Shown here in pieces: positions 27,572 through 32,122 of a stretch of DNA of 32,122 nucleotides (within the stretch, counting starts at the first letter, position 1; each line of letters opens with the position of its first letter). Origin of the DNA: Thermoplasmata archaeon (GTDB taxonomy: Archaea; Thermoplasmatota; E2; UBA202; JdFR-43); contig VBQI01000002.1 in the NCBI GenBank assembly GCA_008297865.1, positions 1 through 32,122 on the forward strand. Reading direction: 5' to 3'. Under the pieces are notes generated by a model. The model was given only the letters and a program-made list of their open reading frames with translations. It did not search any database and had not been told where the DNA came from. The translations under genes and the position numbers were made by a program.

Positions 27572-30376
27572 CTAAAGTTTCTCTCCACAGTTTGGGCACT
27601 CCTTTATACGAGTAGCACAGCTTTTATGAAATGTTGCTCCACACTTACATTTAACAATTTTAGCCCCTTCTTTAAATCTTCCCAAACATACTATGCACTT
27701 TTCTTCTGCCTCGCCTCTTTCAATCAAAATCTCCTTTTTTCTAAATATGGAAAAATATGTTACAAGGGTAACAAAGGCAATTATAACAGGGATAAGAAAG
27801 TAAAGGTAATTTAGTCCACCTGCCGACGCAGCTTTTATAAAAATAATCCCTTCATTGTTACCCTCATTTTTTTCCTCCTTTTCATTCTTTTCATCCACCA
27901 CAATTTTTATTTCGTTTTCTTCATCGATATCCACATAAAATCCTATTTCTTTTTCCTCATTGTATGAGATATTGAAAATTGAAAAATCAATAAGTTCATT
28001 ATTTAAAAATATGGAGCAATTTACATTTTCAGCGTATCCTCCTACATTTTTTATTTTTACCTCCACATATATCTTATCTCCTTTTTTAGCATCTTTTGGT
28101 GTATAGCTAATATTTTCCACAATAAAGTCAGGAAGATAGATGCCTATTTGTTTTACTGTCTCGTTTTTGTTTCCTGCATCGTCGGTAATAGAAAGTTTTA
28201 CTGTATAATTCCCCTCCCTTGCATATGCATGTATAGGATTTTTTTCATAGCTTATATTTCCATCCCCAAAATCCCAAGTGTAGTTTACTATAGCGCCGTT
28301 AGTATAACTGTTAAAATGAACGATGACTCCAGGAGATGGATGTGTAGGTGTAAAACCGATGGAAACAATTGGGATGACACTGCTGAAATAAGCTACAATA
28401 TGTTTATCTGAATCCATTATAATTGTAGTTGAATTATTGGTATCGCCATTACTCCAATGGTCGAATTTATAGCCGGCATTTGCATGAGCGGTTAACTTCA
28501 CAACAGTTCCTTCATCATAAACTCCTCCTGCTGGGCTTACATAACCTGCATCGCTTGGCTCAACGGAAACGGTTAAGGTATAACCAAATTTTTCAAAATT
28601 GGCAACAATGCTCTTATTGCCATCTATTGTAATATTTATTGTTGTTTGACTTCCTGTAGCATCTCCACTCCAATGGTCGAAAACATAGCCTTCATTAGCT
28701 ATGGCAGTTAACGTTACAACAGTTCCTTCATCATATATTCCACCAGATGGACTAACATTTCCCGCTCCCACAGGATTTATTGCAACTGTGAGGGTATATT
28801 TTATAGCAGTTGTTGTAAAACTCCATACCGGAGAAGTTATTGTAGCTACGCCATCGCTAACAATAACATACCATTGATAGGTTGTTGAGTGTTGTAAGTG
28901 GGACCATGTTATGCTTGCTGTATTTCCTGAGGCAACTGTAACATTTCCTATCTCTGAGTTACCATTATAAAATGATACTGTAAGCATATCTCCATCGGTA
29001 TCGTTAACAAAAATGCTTAAAGTTGGATTTATTGAAACATCAATACTTCCATTTTCAGGCACGGGATTTTTTACATATGGAGGACTATTGATTCGGAATT
29101 GATACAATCCTGATTTATTTCCATTTCCAGAAGCATCTATTGCGTAGATATAAAAAGAGTAGTTTCCTGCATAGCTATATGTTCTGTTACAGAAATAAAC
29201 ATTTCCAGTGTTGTTCATGCTTAAATTTATATGGTTACCATTAGGATATGTTACATTTAGAAAAACATCAGCAACGCCAACATTATCTTCCACAATGCAT
29301 GAAATATTAACTTCCCTTCCTTTATTTTGCAATGGCGTATAGATAACGGAGGTTATAACTGGAGGAACATCATCAATTATTTCAAAGCTGTATGTAGCAG
29401 ATGTATTTACATTTCCGTTGACATCTTTTGCAAATATGGAAAAGTTATACAATCCTGGCGAATATGTAGTATTGTAGAAGTAAATGTTTCCAACATTGTC
29501 CATTGTAATGTTATATACAACGCCATCACTTATTCTTACTTTTGCAAACTCTACACCAAAATCGTCAGTGATTATGCATGAAATATTTACGTATTCATTA
29601 ACACATGCAACAACATTGGTTATTTCAGGAGGAGAAACATCTGTAATTTCAAATGAATAATTAAGATGGCCAATATTTCTAGCATCATCTTTTGCCTTTA
29701 TTTTAAATGTATAGTTACCTGCTGGCAAATTGTTATAAGCTTTCATACTTTCATTGCTCCAATTGCTCCAAGTATCGTAGCCTTCGAGCATATATGAGAA
29801 GATGATATTCGACGATGTATCATCGGTAGCATTCCATTCAAAATAAACATTTCTTACATGTATGACTGGTGAGGGAAATTCAATAAGCGTTATTACTGGA
29901 CTTGTATTATCAACTATTATACTCCCATTTATAATTTCTATTTCGGTAACATTTCCCTCCTCTGTTATAATTGCATTTGTAATATTTATATATGAAATCC
30001 CATCCTGAATAGCTTCAAAATATATAATAGCGAGGATCCCGCTCTCATTTGTTGCATTTGCTGAGAAGGCAACGATGTTGCGTATACTCCCATTTTCGTT
30101 ATCTATTTTTGTAAAATTTTCTATAATATCGTTTGCCCAATACTCAAACATATGACCATTTACAACCTCTTTTGCCCGCAATACATCTTTATTGAATATG
30201 ACATCGCACTGTGCACCTCTTATTGCATCAGATGGCTGTATGGAAATATTGACTGCTATGGTTTCGCCTGGTTTTGTTATGCTAACAGGGGGCTCTATTC
30301 TCATTATGTGTTTACCTTCTGCACTGACAAAAAATAAGATAAGAAGAAAGAAGAAAAGGAAAATCAGCTTTCTCAT
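27572..30376 (-). CDS. Large surface protein: cohesin-like, Ig-like, two bacterial-repeat domains, PKD, CARDB, TM, cytoplasmic RING/PHD-like zinc finger
   Basis: Signal peptide; PPVSITKPGETIAVNISIQPSDAIRGAQCDVIFNKDVLRAKEV (cohesin-like); duplicated YTLTVAINPVGAGNVSPSGGIYDEGTVVTLTAIANEGYVFDHWSGD; YTWDFGDGNISYEKNPIHAYAREGNYTVKLSITD (PKD); FIVENISYTPKDAKKGDKIYVEVKIKNVG (CARDB); TM; CIVCLGRFKEGAKIVKCKCGATFHKSCATRIKECPNC. Confidence 0.85.
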   Translation of the reverse strand: MRKLIFLFFFLLILFFVSAEGKHIMRIEPPVSITKPGETIAVNISIQPSDAIRGAQCDVIFNKDVLRAKEVVNGHMFEYWANDIIENFTKIDNENGSIRNIVAFSANATNESGILAIIYFEAIQDGISYINITNAIITEEGNVTEIEIINGSIIVDNTSPVITLIEFPSPVIHVRNVYFEWNATDDTSSNIIFSYMLEGYDTWSNWSNESMKAYNNLPAGNYTFKIKAKDDARNIGHLNYSFEITDVSPPEITNVVACVNEYVNISCIITDDFGVEFAKVRISDGVVYNITMDNVGNIYFYNTTYSPGLYNFSIFAKDVNGNVNTSATYSFEIIDDVPPVITSVIYTPLQNKGREVNISCIVEDNVGVADVFLNVTYPNGNHINLSMNNTGNVYFCNRTYSYAGNYSFYIYAIDASGNGNKSGLYQFRINSPPYVKNPVPENGSIDVSINPTLSIFVNDTDGDMLTVSFYNGNSEIGNVTVASGNTASITWSHLQHSTTYQWYVIVSDGVATITSPVWSFTTTAIKYTLTVAINPVGAGNVSPSGGIYDEGTVVTLTAIANEGYVFDHWSGDATGSQTTINITIDGNKSIVANFEKFGYTLTVSVEPSDAGYVSPAGGVYDEGTVVKLTAHANAGYKFDHWSNGDTNNSTTIIMDSDKHIVAYFSSVIPIVSIGFTPTHPSPGVIVHFNSYTNGAIVNYTWDFGDGNISYEKNPIHAYAREGNYTVKLSITDDAGNKNETVKQIGIYLPDFIVENISYTPKDAKKGDKIYVEVKIKNVGGYAENVNCSIFLNNELIDFSIFNISYNEEKEIGFYVDIDEENEIKIVVDEKNEKEEKNEGNNEGIIFIKAASAGGLNYLYFLIPVIIAFVTLVTYFSIFRKKEILIERGEAEEKCIVCLGRFKEGAKIVKCKCGATFHKSCATRIKECPNCGEKL
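28390..28800 (-). repeat. Tandem intragenic duplication of an approximately 65-70-aa domain
   Basis: Two adjacent units with GxVSPxGGxYDEGTVVxLTAxANxGYxFDHWSxGD and similar DNA (CAACAGTTCCTTCATCATA in both copies). Confidence 0.75.
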
Positions 30377-30458
30377 TTTGTCTCACCATTGGGATGCACG
30401 CCATTAAATACTTATGACCTTTTAAATTTATTGCATTCTAAGACAAAAATATAAGAAG

Positions 30459-30533
30459 TGCTCCCGTCGGGATTTGAACCCGAGTCTTCGGCTCGAAAGG
30501 CCGAAATGATTGGCCGGGCTACACTACGGGAGC
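30459..30533 (-). tRNA. tRNA-Glu(TTC)
   Basis: Minus strand GCTCCCGTAGTGTAGCCCGGCCAATCATTTCGGCCTTTCGAGCCGAAGACTCGGGTTCAAATCCCGACGGGAGCA; anticodon loop CTTTCGA. Confidence 0.95.
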
Positions 30534-30536
30534 ACA

Positions 30537-30609
30537 TAGCCCCGGGCAGATTCGAACTGCCGTCGGCGGATCCAAAGTCCGCCATGCTTGACCACTACAC
30601 CACGGGGCT
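30537..30609 (-). tRNA. tRNA-Gln(TTG)
   Basis: Minus strand AGCCCCGTGGTGTAGTGGTCAAGCATGGCGGACTTTGGATCCGCCGACGGCAGTTCGAATCTGCCCGGGGCTA; anticodon loop CTTTGGA. Confidence 0.94.
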
Positions 30610-30650
30610 CGATGGCATTGGTTTATATACAAACTCATATTTAACCTTTA

Positions 30651-31916
30651 ATGATTGCTGAACCTGGCGACATTGTTGAAGTAGAAAAGGAGGGGAAAAT
30701 TTATAGGGGAATGGTTATGCCTAAGCATGCATTTAGCGGGAAAAACATTATTGTTTTAAAACTCGAGAATGGATATAATGTTGGAATAAAAATAACTAAG
30801 GATTGTTCTATTAAAATTATAAAAAAAGGCAAGAAAAGAAAAAAAATGAGAAAAGATATAAGAGTTAGCAAAGGAAAACCAGCGATTTCAATAATTGGAA
30901 CAGGAGGAACAATTGCCAGCTATGTTGACTACAAAACTGGAGCAGTCCATCCTGCTACAACTGCTGAAGAACTTGCATTTGCTGTTCCAGAAATATTTGA
31001 GTTTTGTAATGTAGAAGCTGAAATTCTTTTTCAGAAATTAAGTGAAAATATCTCTCCAAAGGATTGGCAGAAAATGGCAAGACGGGCAGCGCATCATTTA
31101 AACAATGGCAAAGGCATAGTTATTGCTCATGGAACAGATACAATGGCATATAGCGCAACTGCTCTCGCTTTTATGCTGAGAAATTTAAATGCCCCTGTAG
31201 TCTTCACTGGCTCTCAACGCTCTTCTGATAGGCCAAGTAGTGATGCTTTTCTGAATTTACTCTCTTCAGCTAAAGTTGCATTAAGTGATTTAGGTGAGGT
31301 AGTTGTTGTCATGCATGGAAGCATTTCTTCCGAGGCATGCTTTATTCATAGAGCTACCAAAGTAAGAAAAATGCATTCATCACGAAGGGATGCATTTGTT
31401 TCCATAAATGCTGAGCCAATAGGAGTTGTGAGAGGAGATGTTAAATTTTATGGAAATTATAGAAGAAAGAGCGAGGGAAAAGTAAAGATAAAAGATTCAT
31501 TAAATGAAAATGTAAGCCTTCTATATTATTATCCTGGGATGAAAAAAGAAGATTTTGAAGAAATTGTAAATGGAAGCGATGGCGTTGTAATTGCAGGCAC
31601 AGGTCTGGGACATGTAAAAGATGAAATTATATCTTCAATTAAAAAACTTACACGCCAAGGAGTACCAGTTGTAATGACAACGCAATGTTTATGGGGAAGA
31701 GTAAACTTAAATGTATATGCAACAGGAAGAAAATTGCTTAAAGCCGGAGTGATAGAAGGTGAAGATATGCTACCAGAAGTAGCTTGGATAAAATTAATGT
31801 GGGTTCTTGCAAATGAAAAGAATATTGAAGAAGCGATGAAAAAGAATATAGCAGGCGAAATATCAGAAAGACGTACAATAGGCAATGCAATGCATAAAGG
31901 ATTTAATTTTGTCTGA
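30651..31916 (+). CDS. gatD: Glutamyl-tRNA(Gln) amidotransferase subunit D
   Basis: N-terminal small domain (AEPGDIVEVEKEGKIYRGMVMPK) plus asparaginase-like IIGTGGTIASYVDYKTGAVHPATTAEEL, IVIAHGTDTMAYSATALAFML, VVFTGSQRSSDRPSSDA. Confidence 0.95.
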   Translation: MIAEPGDIVEVEKEGKIYRGMVMPKHAFSGKNIIVLKLENGYNVGIKITKDCSIKIIKKGKKRKKMRKDIRVSKGKPAISIIGTGGTIASYVDYKTGAVHPATTAEELAFAVPEIFEFCNVEAEILFQKLSENISPKDWQKMARRAAHHLNNGKGIVIAHGTDTMAYSATALAFMLRNLNAPVVFTGSQRSSDRPSSDAFLNLLSSAKVALSDLGEVVVVMHGSISSEACFIHRATKVRKMHSSRRDAFVSINAEPIGVVRGDVKFYGNYRRKSEGKVKIKDSLNENVSLLYYYPGMKKEDFEEIVNGSDGVVIAGTGLGHVKDEIISSIKKLTRQGVPVVMTTQCLWGRVNLNVYATGRKLLKAGVIEGEDMLPEVAWIKLMWVLANEKNIEEAMKKNIAGEISERRTIGNAMHKGFNFV

Positions 31917-31923
31917 GAATTAA

Positions 31924-32122
31924 GTTAGCATTACTTTCACAACATTGTTAACTCCAAAAGAGACTCAAATTGCCATTTTTGCAATAAAAGATTACATTGA
32001 AGAAAATTTATGCAAGGAATTAAATTTAATAAGAGTAACTTATCCTCTTATTGTTGATGCAGAAAGTGGAATCAATTAAATGGCGAACTTCCTTAAGCAT
32101 TGGCGGTGGCATTGGGCAGTCG
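31924..32122 (+). pseudogene. asnA: Internally deleted remnant of AsnA-type aspartate-ammonia ligase
   Basis: Frame at 31924: VSITFTTLLTPKETQIAIFAIKDYIEENLCKELNLIRVTYPLIVDAESGIN* (AsnA N-terminal pattern), then in other frames NGELP (32079-32093) and SIGGGIGQS (32096-32122), the AsnA C-terminal GE.P.TIGGGIGQSR pattern; about 200 aa of middle sequence is absent. Confidence 0.75.

Noticed and set aside
1-32122. CRISPR array, rRNA genes, prophage or defence island
   Set aside because: No regularly spaced repeats, rRNA-like sequence, phage structural genes or recognised defence genes were seen.

Overview
Low-GC archaeal chromosomal segment, probably from a Thermoplasmata-type euryarchaeon (inferred from gene content, not proven). 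Most genes are informational or housekeeping: DNA polymerase D large subunit (DP2), ABCE1/Rli1, TBP, an RPA-like OB-fold protein, a TrmG10-like tRNA methyltransferase, an AAG-type DNA glycosylase, GatD, NadA, an aspartate-dehydrogenase-like protein, IscS/NifS and an SHMT-like enzyme. Three tRNA genes are present: an intron-containing Ile(GAT), Glu(TTC) and Gln(TTG). Several PKD/Ig-type secreted or surface proteins are interspersed. No CRISPR array, rRNA or intact mobile element was found. The best leads are: (1) a shared palindrome TATTAC-NCC-GTAATA at only two places seen, upstream of a DUF438/hemerythrin/PAS + ArsP-like permease operon and between iscS and a divergent Cys-containing HTH regulator; (2) a 934-aa surface protein with a cohesin-like N-terminus, a transmembrane helix and a cytoplasmic C4HC3 RING/PHD-like zinc finger; (3) the tRNA-Gln/tRNA-Glu pair divergent from gatD, followed by an internally deleted asnA-like remnant; (4) a paired direct-repeat motif GATAAC[C/G]AAAA in two nearby promoters; (5) a frameshifted SHMT-like gene and other gene remnants (cysteine synthase, transposase). 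All calls come from reading the sequence and translations; no database search was run.
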